Assembly (NCBI RefSeq): GCF_001905345.1
Contig: NZ_LFBV01000001.1
Coordinates: 1,809,321-1,873,320 of the forward strand
Length of the DNA: 64,000 nucleotides
Direction: 5' to 3'
From: Streptomyces uncialis
Lineage (GTDB): Bacteria > Actinomycetota > Actinomycetes > Streptomycetales > Streptomycetaceae
The translations under genes and the position numbers were made by a program. How positions within the stretch are numbered: the stretch's first letter is position 1; each line of letters opens with the position of its first letter. Shown here piece by piece: positions 11,301-17,429 of this stretch. The notes beneath the pieces were generated by a model that saw nothing but the letters and a program-made list of their open reading frames with translations, searched no databases and had not been told where the DNA came from.

Positions 11301-11604
11301 CGGCTGGGCCTGCTGGAAGCACTGCCGCAAGGCGTACAAGGCCGTACGGTCCGGCTACCGCGCGTACCGCTCGCTGCGGAAGTTCAACAACCGCACCCGT
11401 CGCCTCCAGCGCTACACCCGCAGCCGCTCGTACAACCACCGCAGGGGCTACAGCTACCGCGCCGCCGGGTTCTGCGCGGGCACCTGGGCCGGGTTCGGCG
11501 CCCTGAGCACGGTGTACCCCGGCTCCGCCCGCTACGGCCAGGGCCTGACAGCCATCGGCGCGGGGTACGGCCTCTACCGCTACGTCAGAAGGGGCCGATG
11601 CTAG
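5323..11604 (+). CDS. Giant Rhs/YD-repeat secreted protein, candidate polymorphic toxin
   Basis: 2,093 residues. A basic N-terminus is followed by one hydrophobic segment at about residues 27-49, read as a signal or membrane anchor. Residues roughly 337-513 resemble a DNRLRE carbohydrate-binding-like domain (FDTYVQQG, LSLWNFHSG), followed by FN3-like linkers, then dense YD repeats (YDRHGNTVREL, YDLLDRPVKE). The Rhs core GVRLYNPATGRFLSLDP lies near residue 1940 and ends at DLDGRW near 1983. The remaining tail of about 110 residues is very Arg/Tyr-rich with a hydrophobic Gly-rich end and matches no toxin motif I know. GTG at 5323 is preferred (GAGAGG upstream) over a frame opening at 5224. A hairpin terminator follows. 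Confidence 0.88.
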   Translation: MTDTPGPADEWQGSVLALQRRRRILPRVAVAVAAVLTVEAAVIVAATGQAVAVPAAEREAAAEAEPKPVRKAGPRQAEDIPSARVAARLAGHRVEALSERSETSTTWANKDGSLTTELAAGPVRFERDGKWVGVDVELAGQPDGSVAPAAHPNGLKLSGGEGRPASSLRAAQRSGAVDLVTLGQGGEQLTLRWKGGLPEPRLKGTRAEYVDAVPGADVVVEATRTGFEQYVEVKERPAAGYSYTLPLTAKGLKAKQLADGSVLFTDRRNKKRAVMPAPVMWDAAVDKVSGEHTHRARVGMKVVQRADGVDLVITPDEKFLADPATKYPVTVDPSTSSLSSVFDTYVQQGETVDWSADTELDLGNPGTNNPNGTPRTARSFLTWNTSPVRDALITDAKLSLWNFHSGNTTCAAQPWEVWATGAASTSSRWTAQPAWTAKRATSTQTRGNPSCAAQPDGWIDADVTTLVQEWSSAKATRGHMGLRATSETTVPQWKRVNSANAAANPPKLRVTYNYRPRTGTKQEAGPPFFSYGPTYLVNTTTPTLRDTFVDADGDKVNGTFQIFDNATDTQVGNVIVSKYTPSGSPASVTVPAGVLTHGKTYKFRTNPYDGAHYNTGWSAWKTFTVDTAAPSAPGAITSTDYPAGQWVKGEGQPGTFRVTPPAADHNWLEWSLDGVTWTKAATGGASAAKDLSVTPPKNGTHTLQVRAVDKADNKSEAREYLFHAGPGGFVQPADGERTARRLPLVAEAKAGTYDSAAFSWRRSEADPWTAIPAGDVTAAGTPLTGWPVPLVAGRNAPLVWNTTSTVDPDGTVQLKADFTGPGAATSSTAPLTVVVDRDADGAASTEVGPGSVNLLTGDHTLSETDASFFGVSVSRTASSRTPDAGTRQEGQAAIFGKEWVAGTAAEGTESEYSHLRKVSDTAVSVVSDEGDALHFTADAARTGWVSEPGAEDLTLRGSVTGTFTLADAEGVVTTFTKPDPAATTWQVSSTLQDGLGSSTTTVVSETVTVAGKKLARPKRIIAPTSAVTPAACETDPATKGCRVLEFVYATATTATGTVTDADFGDFGGQLKQLRLWATAPGAANATATPVAGYRYDSAGKLRQTWDPRTGRQAQTQYSYRDGRVTWLEQPGELPYTYTYGNAGGAATSGNGMLLKAAREGLRPGTAATVEGEAVTSLVYGVPLTGTAAPHAMGSAATAGWGQLDTPSDATAVFPADSVPSSHDGTALTGNGYTRATVHYLNASGRQVNTATPGGHLTTTEYDRHGNTVRELTAANRALALGTTDAQKDRLTDLGIIAAPSAERAHLLSTTSVHNDNGTREEAEFGPLRRVDLTEDLKDGSTVLIGSGTSVPARGWTAKRYDEGRPTDGTAKVKDQVTLETKGAQIRDHAAVHAEKRVTSTRYDWAKGLPTHTVQDPGGLALTTVTGYDSQGRVVSQALPGGTATSANTRLTEYWTAGGTGRCGGRPEWADLLCWTGPAGAVTGGGSQPSALPDSLTEYGLFGQTTKVTDTAGGTTRTTATAHDDAGRPTTVTVSGGLGQPVPATTTGYDPATGKVTTITSPTAGTITKAYDKLGRLLSYTDADGGVTTTEYDLLDRPVKETDSVPSTVTHTYDHAAEPRGLATRTTDSVAGAFTATYDADGSVATQKLPGGHSLTVTEDTTGATLSRVYTRDSDNVTLFTDTVAASVHGQVTRHQGWSAQSNQYDAVGRLAAVQDTVGEVCTRRAYGFDTRSNRTSLTTATGASGAACPTTGGTTTTHTYDSGDRLVDTGWTYDALGRTTALPGTTLGYHANDLAHRQTTGNSRQTWQLDPALRFRSWTVETGGGTTWTRTASKVNHYDGDGDNPRWTVEDPATGEITRNVQAPGGDLGAVTARTGGTVLQLSSVHGDVALQLPLDPAEAPIAQDSDEYGNPRDGRTPARYDWLGAKQRSSETLTGLTLMGVRLYNPATGRFLSLDPVHGGSANAYDYTYADPLNQYDLDGRWIPLAIAAVRVGWACWKHCRKAYKAVRSGYRAYRSLRKFNNRTRRLQRYTRSRSYNHRRGYSYRAAGFCAGTWAGFGALSTVYPGSARYGQGLTAIGAGYGLYRYVRRGRC

Positions 11605-11652
11605 AGGCACCACCACCGCCGCTCGGCTGACCGGCGGTTGACCGAACGAGAC

Positions 11653-11684
11653 GAGGGGCCGGGCGAGCGACTGCCCGGCCCCTC
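11653..11684 (+). terminator. Terminator after the Rhs gene
   Basis: A perfect 12-bp stem (GAGGGGCCGGGC / GCCCGGCCCCTC) with an 8-base loop, starting 48 bp after the Rhs stop and before the small membrane-protein gene. No T-run follows, as is common in Streptomyces. It would separate most Rhs transcripts from the downstream gene. Confidence 0.75.
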
Positions 11685-11726
11685 ACCCCACCCCACACCC
11701 CATGTATGCAACGGAACCCAGGAGAC

Positions 11727-12200
11727 ATGTCCCGACACACGCGGCCCGGCCCGCCCCAGTACCTCGCGTTCGCGTCGCTCGTCCTGTGGTGCGCCTGGAC
11801 CTGGCAGTCCTCCGCCGCCACGGCCCGGGGCATCCCCCTGACCGAACAGCTCACGGACCACACCCCCCTGTGGTGGTACGCCCTCCTCGCCGCCCTGGCG
11901 GTGGCCGCGTCGTACGTGATCCGCACCCCCGTCCCCGCCACCCGCCCCCTCGAACGCCTCCTGTCCCCCACGACCCCCCTCCCCGCAGCCCTCACGACCA
12001 CCGTCCTCGCACTGCTCCTCCCACCCCTCCTCCTAGGCGTCCCCCTGGGCTTCCTCACCTCGGACGCCCCCCTGTCCGCCCGCTGGGACGGCTACGCGGA
12101 CCTGGTGACGTCCCCGGTGACCCTGGCGCTCTGCGCGGCGGCGTGCGCGACGGTGACGCTGATACGGCGCGCGGGGCGGAGGGTGACGGCGGGGGGTTGA
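11727..12200 (+). CDS. Small four-helix membrane protein, candidate immunity protein for the Rhs tail
   Basis: 157 residues with four hydrophobic segments (YLAFASLVLWCAWTW; WWYALLAALAVAASYVI; a long one around LLLPPLLLGVPLGFL; TLALCAAACATVTLI). No family is recognised. ATG at 11727 is preferred because AGGAG ends 2 bases upstream; ATG at 11706 has no ribosome site. The position directly downstream of an Rhs gene with a variable C-terminus is where immunity genes usually lie, and an integral-membrane immunity protein would fit a membrane-acting toxin. This assignment rests on position alone. Confidence 0.6.
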   Translation: MSRHTRPGPPQYLAFASLVLWCAWTWQSSAATARGIPLTEQLTDHTPLWWYALLAALAVAASYVIRTPVPATRPLERLLSPTTPLPAALTTTVLALLLPPLLLGVPLGFLTSDAPLSARWDGYADLVTSPVTLALCAAACATVTLIRRAGRRVTAGG

Positions 12201-12512
12201 GGGGCGGAGGCCTGTGGGGGTGGGTACGTGGGGTGCGGCCGGGGCGGGGGCCCTGGCGGCGGCCTGCCTTGGCGTCGTCGTCCTCGAACAAGTCGTCCCC
12301 GTACAAAGGGCATCGCTCTCCCCGACAGGGGGCGGCGGGCGGCCGAGTCCACGAGCAGGTGGAGGCCGCTACCGCGGTGCCGTCGGCGCAGCGGGTGACG
12401 CTGTCCCTCGTTCGTGTGCGTGCTCCTTCGCACCCTGGGACGTGGGGACATCGTCCACGTACCGTGGTCGGCGGAAGGCCAGGTCCGGCGACAAGGATGT
12501 GGAGGCGGCGCG
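12201..12512. other. Intergenic region before the toxin-antitoxin pair
   Basis: 312 bp without a convincing gene. The minus strand reads a short LLVDSAARRPL-like stretch faintly reminiscent of IS5-type transposases, but too short and isolated to call a fossil. The toxin-antitoxin promoter should lie at the right end. Confidence 0.4.
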
Positions 12513-12794
12513 GTGGACGAGGCACCGGAGCGGTGGACGACGACCGTGCACGGCCGGGAAGTGGAGCTGCCGTCCACGATCACGGATGTCCGCGCCGCCC
12601 TCGCCGAGGAGCTGCGGGCCGCGTTCGACGCCGAGATCGGCTCCACCCCGGGCCCCGATCTGCCCCTCCGCCTCGCCATGTGGGCCCTGCGTACCGTCCC
12701 GGGCGCGGTGGAGGAGATGGACGACCAGGTCGACCGGCTGCGGTCCGGCGACTACTCCGGCGTCACCGTCCTCGACGACGGCGAGGTCGCCTGA
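12513..12794 (+). CDS. Type II antitoxin (partner of RelE/ParE-like toxin)
   Basis: 93 residues, acidic, starting at GTG 12513 with GGAGG at 12501-12505 (7-base spacing). No classical ribbon-helix-helix or HTH motif is obvious; a central segment DVRAALAEELRAAFDAEIG is predicted helical and the C-terminus ends in VTVLDDGEVA. Its stop codon overlaps the toxin start (ATGA at 12793-12796 region), which enforces coupled translation. The assignment depends on size, order and the toxin behind it. Antitoxins of such modules usually repress their own promoter. Confidence 0.7.
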   Translation: MDEAPERWTTTVHGREVELPSTITDVRAALAEELRAAFDAEIGSTPGPDLPLRLAMWALRTVPGAVEEMDDQVDRLRSGDYSGVTVLDDGEVA

Positions 12795-13051
12795 TGGGCT
12801 ACCGCATCGCCTACGCCTCCCAGGCCGACGCCGCCCGCCGCGGACTCCCCGCCCAGCGCCGCACCGCCCTGGACAAGGCCATGAGGACGACGATCGGCGC
12901 CGACCCGTACGGGCACGGCTCGGTGGAGGCCAAGCGCGGCGAACGGGACTACCGCGAGGCGACGATCGCGGGAGCCGACGCGATCGTCGTCTACTACGTC
13001 AGCACCCCCGACGTCCTCACCGTCACCGCCGTCAAACTCATCACGGCCTAG
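12794..13051 (+). CDS. Type II toxin, RelE/ParE superfamily
   Basis: 85 residues, ATG overlapping the antitoxin stop. The size and layout (YRIAYASQADAARRGLP at the start, a basic stretch AKRGERDYREATIAG, and the closing strand IVVYYVSTPDVLTVTAVKL) match the RelE/ParE fold, whose members are ribosome-dependent mRNA endonucleases or gyrase inhibitors. Which activity applies cannot be read here. A full-length reading frame suggests a functional pair. Confidence 0.78.
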   Translation: MGYRIAYASQADAARRGLPAQRRTALDKAMRTTIGADPYGHGSVEAKRGERDYREATIAGADAIVVYYVSTPDVLTVTAVKLITA

Positions 13052-13183
13052 CACCGGTACCCCGTGGTGGGTCGGACCCGCTACGGGGGATGCTCCGGCG
13101 ATGGCGAGGCCGCCGATCCGGTCCAGAGCCGTGCGGCCTGCCGCGGCGACGGAACCGATCCTCCTTCAGGAGTACCGTTTCGG

Positions 13184-14416
13184 GTGTCCAAGGCAGAAAC
13201 GGGGCACACCATGCCGCACCACACCGACGACCACATCGGCGCCCGGATCGCCGACTACCGCAAGCTGCGTCAGCTCACACAAACCGGCCTGGCGCAGCGG
13301 GCCTTCGTCGCACGCGGGACCATCGCGAAGGTGGAGGCGGGGCTTACCCCCGCCACACCTGCCATCGTGGCAGCGGTGGCGCGGGCACTGGAAGTCGAGA
13401 TAGCCGTTCTCAACGGTCAGCCGTATGTGTCCGAGATGCGGCAGGACCAGCTCGACCGCATGATCGCACCGCTGTCGGACGCCCTTGATCTGTACGACCT
13501 CGGCCCTGACGCGGAGATCGTCCCCAGGCCGTTGAGCGTGATCACCGCCGATGTCGAGACGCTGTGCGCGGGCGCGTGCGCGACGGAGTACAAGGGAGTC
13601 GGCGCAAGGCTCCCCGGGCTCCTGGGCGAACTGACCACGGCCCTGAGTCTCGCCTCTTCCGAACAGGAACGCCGAACAGCCACGCAGGCTCTGAGCTGGG
13701 CCTACTGGGTGACCTACGAGTTCACCTACCGGCTCGGCTACCACCAGTTGGCGATGATCGCGCTGGAACGCATGGGCTGGATGGCCGAGCAGGCACAGGA
13801 CCCGCTGCTGCTGGCCATCCGCCTCAGCAAACGCAGTGCCATGCTGTTGCGCCACGGGAACAACAGGATGGCCTCGCGGATACTGGAACGAGGCCACTCG
13901 CTCATCGGTCAGTACGACGATCCGGGGTCGGTGCAGGCTGTGGCCGTCGCGGGGACGCTTCATCTGGCAGGAGCCATCGCCGCCGCACAGGCGAAGGACA
14001 AGGGCTCGGTGGCCGGCGAGCTGGAGTTGGCTCACCGGGCGGCCGACCGGATCGGCCGGGACGTACCCCGGGTCTACTGGGCCTCCTTCGGCCTGACGAA
14101 CGTAGCTCACTTCGATGTCGCCACCTCGGTCGAACTCGGGGACCTGGGGATGGCGATGAAGGCGGCGCGGAATCTGCGCTTCCCGGCGGACCACCCCAGG
14201 ATGCGGGTCGGCCGCTACCACATCGAGATGGCACGCGCGCATTCGCTGATGGGCAAGGCGGAGGCCGCCGAGAAGTCGTTGCAGCGGGCCAGGGAAGTCG
14301 CTCCGCAGCAGGCCAGGTACCACCCCTTGATGCGGGAAACGATCGCCGTACTGGTCCGTCGCCAGCGCCGCGCGTCCGGCGGACTGGCGTCCCTCGCCGG
14401 ATGGGTGGGCATGTAG
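13184..14416 (+). CDS. XRE-family regulator with helical-repeat C-terminus
   Basis: 410 residues from GTG 13184 (AGGAG at 13168-13172, an 11-base spacing); ATG at 13211 is a credible alternative. An XRE helix-turn-helix covers roughly the first 75 residues (IGARIADYRKLRQLTQ, AKVEAGLTPATPAIVAAVARAL). The rest is alpha-helical with TPR-like segments such as ARAHSLMGKAEAAEKSLQRA, the layout of the many Streptomyces XRE regulators with a ligand- or partner-sensing C-terminus. A strong hairpin terminator follows. Three very small genes lie downstream, which is a common context for these regulators. Confidence 0.85.
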   Translation: MSKAETGHTMPHHTDDHIGARIADYRKLRQLTQTGLAQRAFVARGTIAKVEAGLTPATPAIVAAVARALEVEIAVLNGQPYVSEMRQDQLDRMIAPLSDALDLYDLGPDAEIVPRPLSVITADVETLCAGACATEYKGVGARLPGLLGELTTALSLASSEQERRTATQALSWAYWVTYEFTYRLGYHQLAMIALERMGWMAEQAQDPLLLAIRLSKRSAMLLRHGNNRMASRILERGHSLIGQYDDPGSVQAVAVAGTLHLAGAIAAAQAKDKGSVAGELELAHRAADRIGRDVPRVYWASFGLTNVAHFDVATSVELGDLGMAMKAARNLRFPADHPRMRVGRYHIEMARAHSLMGKAEAAEKSLQRAREVAPQQARYHPLMRETIAVLVRRQRRASGGLASLAGWVGM

Positions 14417-14428
14417 GGCGGTCGGCGC

Positions 14429-14469
14429 AAGAGCCGCGGTGTTCCTCGTTCGGGAACACTGCGGCTCTT
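14429..14469 (+). terminator. Terminator after the XRE gene
   Basis: A 17-bp stem (AAGAGCCGCGGTGTTCC at 14429-14445 against 14453-14469) with one G-T wobble and a 7-base loop, 12 bp after the stop. Confidence 0.85.
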
Positions 14470-14697
14470 CCACGTCGGCATGCTGACGGTCAGTAAGGCA
14501 CCCCCGCGACGGGCGAACGTCCGAGGGCATGGCCATCAGCTGACTGGAGTTGACGACGCTGTGAAGCGTATCGGTCTGATCTTCGAATGTCCGGTGCGGG
14601 CGCTACGGCCCGGGATCGTGCCGTGCGGTGTGCCGGTCCCGGGCCGCGAGGGTACGGGTGTGGGGTTCCGCGTGACCGCTGGAACCGAGGTACGGCG

Positions 14698-15096
14698 ATG
14701 ACCGGCCACGACGTACGAGCACCCGTCGGGTCCACACGAGTGGGCCGGGGGTCCTCGGTGCGGCTGCTGCCGTGGTCGACCCCCGAGGGAAAGCCCTGCT
14801 ACCTCGTGACGGACGACGGCGACGGATATCTGTCGAGGATCGCGGACGTCAGGGAATCCACACAGCTCGACATGGCCGACCAACTCCTCGGACACGCAAG
14901 GGCTCTGCTGAGCGAGCCGAAGGTGGATGCGCGGGAGCTGCGGTTCGTCGCGGCGCGGTTGGTCGAGTCGCTGCACGACACGCTGAGGGTGGCCCGCAGC
15001 CGTGGCGAGCGGCTGCCGTGCCGCGCTGAACCGCTCGATCGGCACGAGAGCAACCCGGATCGGCGGGACGACGAGAGGCCGGGGGAGGGAAGGTGA
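14698..15096 (+). CDS. Small conserved Streptomyces protein, function unknown
   Basis: 132 residues, ATG 14698 with GAGG at 14687-14690. The first half (VRLLPWSTPEGKPCYLVTDD) resembles short proteins I recall beside XRE regulators in Streptomyces. It continues with a helical section (MADQLLGHARALL, RELRFVAARLVESL) and ends in a charged tail. No catalytic motif is visible. It is first of three genes joined by 4-base GTGA overlaps (15093 and 15281), so the three should be translated together. Confidence 0.75.
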   Translation: MTGHDVRAPVGSTRVGRGSSVRLLPWSTPEGKPCYLVTDDGDGYLSRIADVRESTQLDMADQLLGHARALLSEPKVDARELRFVAARLVESLHDTLRVARSRGERLPCRAEPLDRHESNPDRRDDERPGEGR

Positions 15097-15284
15097 GGGC
15101 ACCGGACGGTTCGCCGCCGGTGCCCTGCGCGCCGTGCTTGTCCGCCCGGATCATGGGGCACCCCGAGAACACCCACGGCTGCCACGGCGTGACCAGGCTG
15201 CGCCTCGACGACCTGCGGTTGCGGTTACGGCCCGTCGGACGACGCTGCCCGTGCTCGTGCGGTCAGGGCGGAGGCACGAAGTGA
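15093..15284 (+). CDS. 63-residue Cys-rich protein, probable zinc binder
   Basis: GTG start overlapping the previous stop by 4 bases. The sequence has CAPC, then PENTHGCHG, and a closing RRCPCSCGQ, giving enough Cys and His to bind a metal such as zinc. Between the ligands, VTRLRLDDLRLRLRPVG looks like a strand-helix. No function is known to me. Its stop overlaps the start of the next gene. It was retained despite its small size because both neighbours overlap it and the Cys pairs are regularly placed. Confidence 0.68.
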   Translation: MRAPDGSPPVPCAPCLSARIMGHPENTHGCHGVTRLRLDDLRLRLRPVGRRCPCSCGQGGGTK

Positions 15285-15622
15285 ACCCCGGTGGGCCGGA
15301 CCCGACGGCCTCAAGGATGCGGATCACCACGTACCGCGTCGGGTCGGACGGCGAGCGGATCGGTGAGCGGCACCTGACGGTGGTGACCGTAGGTGATCCG
15401 GTCCTGATAGCTCCGCCGATGGCGTGGCCGCCGTGCCGCTGCCCCGAGGTGCGGGAAGGGGGACGGGGGCGGGGGCGAGTGACGCTTGTCGGCGCTCTCC
15501 ACCGTCCCGGCACTGTCGGTACGGCGGAACTCCGCGGATCGCCGCCGGGCAGGTCGCACATGAGCTCAGGGAACCGTCGTGACGGCCGCCGCGCCTGCGG
15601 TGGAGCCGGTGGCATGGCGTGA
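15281..15622 (+). CDS. Small protein with a Cys pair, function unknown
   Basis: 113 residues from GTG 15281 (GGAGG at 15270-15274) overlapping the previous stop; a start at ATG 15317 (RITTYRVGSDG) would also be reasonable. The conserved-looking part is MRITTYRVGSDGERIG through PPCRCPE; after that the sequence is Arg/Gly-rich and may be poorly folded. It ends 4 bp before the shared hairpin at 15627-15659. Confidence 0.6.
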   Translation: MNPGGPDPTASRMRITTYRVGSDGERIGERHLTVVTVGDPVLIAPPMAWPPCRCPEVREGGRGRGRVTLVGALHRPGTVGTAELRGSPPGRSHMSSGNRRDGRRACGGAGGMA

Positions 15623-15626
15623 CGAC

Positions 15627-15659
15627 ACGAGGAGGGCCCGGCGGGCGGGCCCTCCTCGT
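15627..15659. terminator. Bidirectional terminator between the small-gene cluster and sodN
   Basis: A perfect 14-bp stem (ACGAGGAGGGCCCG / CGGGCCCTCCTCGT) with a 5-base loop. It lies just after the gene ending at 15622 and 46 bp past the sodN stop, so it can end transcripts from both sides. Confidence 0.9.
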
Positions 15660-15705
15660 ACGCTTTCGACCTGCGCGGCAGCCCGCGCGGGCCTGGGCTG
15701 ATGGA
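15627..15705 (-). ncRNA. sodN 3' UTR, candidate s-SodF small RNA
   Basis: The 79 nt between the sodN stop and the end of the terminator hairpin match the place and size of s-SodF, the roughly 90-nt RNA processed from sodN mRNA in S. coelicolor that silences sodF (Nur/nickel pathway). The 3' hairpin arm contains CCCTCCTCG, an anti-Shine-Dalgarno-like run. Pairing to sodF cannot be tested because sodF is not in the window. Confidence 0.45.
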
Positions 15706-16101
15706 TCAGCCCTGCTTGGTCTCCCAGAAGATCTTGTCGATCTGGGCGATGTGGTCCAGGGCCTTCTGGCCCGTCGCCGGGTCGGTCGACGCCTTGGCGG
15801 CCGAGAGGGCCTTCAGGGTGTCGTTGACCAGGGTGTGCAGCTCCGGGTACTTCTCGAAGTGCGGGGGCTTGAAGTAGTCGCTCCACAGGACCGTGACGTG
15901 GTGCTTGGCCAGTTCGGCGCGCTGCTCCTTGATGACCGTGGCGCGAGCCTGGTAGTGCGGGTCGTTGTTGGCGGCCATCTTGTCCTGCACGGCCTTCACC
16001 GACTCCGCCTCGATGCGGGCCTGGGCCGGGTCGTACACGCCGCAGGGCAGGTCGCAGTGTGCGCTGACCTTGACCTTGGGGGCAAACAGGCGGGAGAGCA
16101 T
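15706..16101 (-). CDS. sodN: Nickel-dependent superoxide dismutase
   Basis: 131 residues, cytosolic, converting superoxide to oxygen and peroxide. The precursor starts MLSRLFAPKVKVSA, a 14-residue leader that must be cut so that His15 becomes the new N-terminus of the nickel hook HCDLPCGVY, where His1, Cys2 and Cys6 of the mature chain bind nickel. The rest (HFEKYPELHTLVNDTLKAL) is nearly identical to what I recall for S. coelicolor SodN. ATG 16101 is used because the family leader begins there and GGAAGG lies 8 bases upstream. The leader-cutting protease is probably the divergent gene at 16244. No TTGCAA-type Nur box was seen in the 142-bp divergent gap. Confidence 0.97.
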   Translation of the reverse strand: MLSRLFAPKVKVSAHCDLPCGVYDPAQARIEAESVKAVQDKMAANNDPHYQARATVIKEQRAELAKHHVTVLWSDYFKPPHFEKYPELHTLVNDTLKALSAAKASTDPATGQKALDHIAQIDKIFWETKQG

Positions 16102-16243
16102 GGAGCTGTCCTTCCTCGTGATCGTCTTCTCAGGTGGGACATTACTCCGTGGGTGAGTGGTTTTCGCGGGTGCCCCCATGGGCTTAGGACAAAAGTCCGG
16201 GGGTGGACCGGGACGTGTGACGGAACGATTCGGGAGGTTGCTG

Positions 16244-16693
16244 ATGCCGGACGCAGCGGAGGAAGGGGCGGCCCGCGCGGTGTTCGGGCTGGCCGAGGTG
16301 GAGGGTCCGTCGATGGTGCCGACCCTCTACCACGGCGACCAGGTGCTGGTCCGCTACGGCGCCCGGGTGAGGCCCGGCCAGGTCGTCGTCCTGCGCCACC
16401 CGCTCCAGCAGAACCTGCTCATCGTGAAGCGGGCCGTCGAGCGGCGCCGGGGCGGCTGGTGGGTGCTCGCCGACAACCCGACGGCTGGCGCGGACAGCAC
16501 GGTGTACGGGACGGTGCCCGAGGAGTTCGTCCTCGGGCGGGTCCTCGCGCGGTACCGGCCGCGCCGCCGGGAGTCCGGTCAGCGGCCCTGGGCGGGGGCG
16601 CTCTCCTGGGCGTTCTCGGCGGTGCGGCCCGTGCTCGCGGGCGGCGGTCCGTCGGCCGCGCGGTCGGCCTCCAGACGCTTGCGGGCCCGGTAG
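16244..16693 (+). CDS. sodX: Ni-SOD maturation protease, signal-peptidase-I-like
   Basis: 149 residues, S24/S26 serine-lysine peptidase fold; expected to remove the SodN leader. The catalytic Ser23 is in EGPSMVPT and the general-base Lys62 in LLIVKRAVE, followed by the box ADNPTAGADST. ATG 16244 has GGGAGG at 16232-16237. Unlike signal peptidases it has no N-terminal membrane anchor, consistent with a cytosolic substrate. The fold seems complete by about residue 108 (ARYRPRR); the last 40 residues are encoded opposite the 3' end of the convergent CGNR gene, a 115-bp antisense overlap. Confidence 0.9.
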   Translation: MPDAAEEGAARAVFGLAEVEGPSMVPTLYHGDQVLVRYGARVRPGQVVVLRHPLQQNLLIVKRAVERRRGGWWVLADNPTAGADSTVYGTVPEEFVLGRVLARYRPRRRESGQRPWAGALSWAFSAVRPVLAGGGPSAARSASRRLRAR

Positions 16694-17226
16694 GCGGCCA
16701 CGTTCGCCCGGGTCGCGCAGCGGTCCGAGCAGTAGCGCCGGGAGCGGTTGGTCGAGGTGTCCAGATAGGCGTTGCGGCACGGGGCCGCCTCGCACAGACC
16801 GAGGCGGTCCACCCCGTACTCGGTGAGATGGATGGCCAGCCCCATCGAGGCGATGGCCGCGTACCCGGCGGTGGCGTTCGACGGGTGGTCCGCGAGGTGC
16901 ATGTGCCACAGCGGGTCGCCGCTGTCGTCGCGGTCGTCGTGGCCGGAGATCTGGGGGCTGACCGGGAACTCCATCAGCAGCGAGTTCAGCAGGTCCACCG
17001 CGAGCGTCTCGTCCCCGGTGTCGGCCGCCTCGAAGACCGCGCGCAGCCGGGCGCGCACCGACCGGAAGCGGGTCACGTCCGAGTCCGTGGTCCGACGCGC
17101 GGCCGACTTGTTCGCGCCGAACAGGTCACGGACGGCGTCCACCGAGGTCAGGGTGTCCTTGCCCCGTACCGGCTCCTCGCTGTTGACCAGACGTACGGCG
17201 TAGTCCGAGTAATAGGCCAGTTCCAC
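16579..17226 (-). CDS. CGNR zinc-finger / ABATE-domain protein
   Basis: 215 residues. The N-terminal ABATE-like domain (residues about 1-140) is followed by a C-terminal zinc finger, CEAAPCRNAYLD...RRYCSDRC, with the CRNA form of the CGNR signature and the usual RANVAAYRARKR tail. Such proteins are thought to be DNA-binding regulators. A disordered Pro/Ala-rich end overlaps sodX on the other strand. No partner gene is evident; it sits next to the Ni-SOD pair, but that may be chance. Confidence 0.85.
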   Translation of the reverse strand: MELAYYSDYAVRLVNSEEPVRGKDTLTSVDAVRDLFGANKSAARRTTDSDVTRFRSVRARLRAVFEAADTGDETLAVDLLNSLLMEFPVSPQISGHDDRDDSGDPLWHMHLADHPSNATAGYAAIASMGLAIHLTEYGVDRLGLCEAAPCRNAYLDTSTNRSRRYCSDRCATRANVAAYRARKRLEADRAADGPPPASTGRTAENAQESAPAQGR

Positions 17227-17429
17227 TTGTAGTCCTTACGGGGGCCGTCTATGGTCGTCGTGCACACGATGGGTAATGGCTGCTTGTCGTTCAAGGGTAT
17301 TACGTCGATCGGGTGGCTCCCAGGGATGCCGGGTCCTTCCGGGGATTCCGCACGTCCGCCCGGCCGGTAACGGCCGTCCGCGGGCCCTGGAGCCTTTCGT
17401 ACGGCCGTACGGGTGAGAGGAGCGGACCG

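Noticed and set aside
7072..11616. A 1,514-residue open frame on the minus strand
   Set aside because: It is the complement of the Rhs gene in a GC-rich genome; the plus-strand frame has clear YD repeats, whereas this one is Val/Gly/Ala low-complexity with no domain.
12214..12480. Minus-strand reading resembling an IS5-type transposase fragment
   Set aside because: Only one short stretch (LLVDSAARRPL) looks similar, frames do not continue, and no terminal inverted repeats were seen.
14480..14701. A 73-residue plus-strand frame between the XRE terminator and the small-gene cluster
   Set aside because: No ribosome site, unlike the downstream gene, and no protein-like pattern.
16102..16243. 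A Nur (nickel) operator between sodN and sodX
   Set aside because: No TTGCAA-N5-TTGCAA-like repeat was seen in the region.
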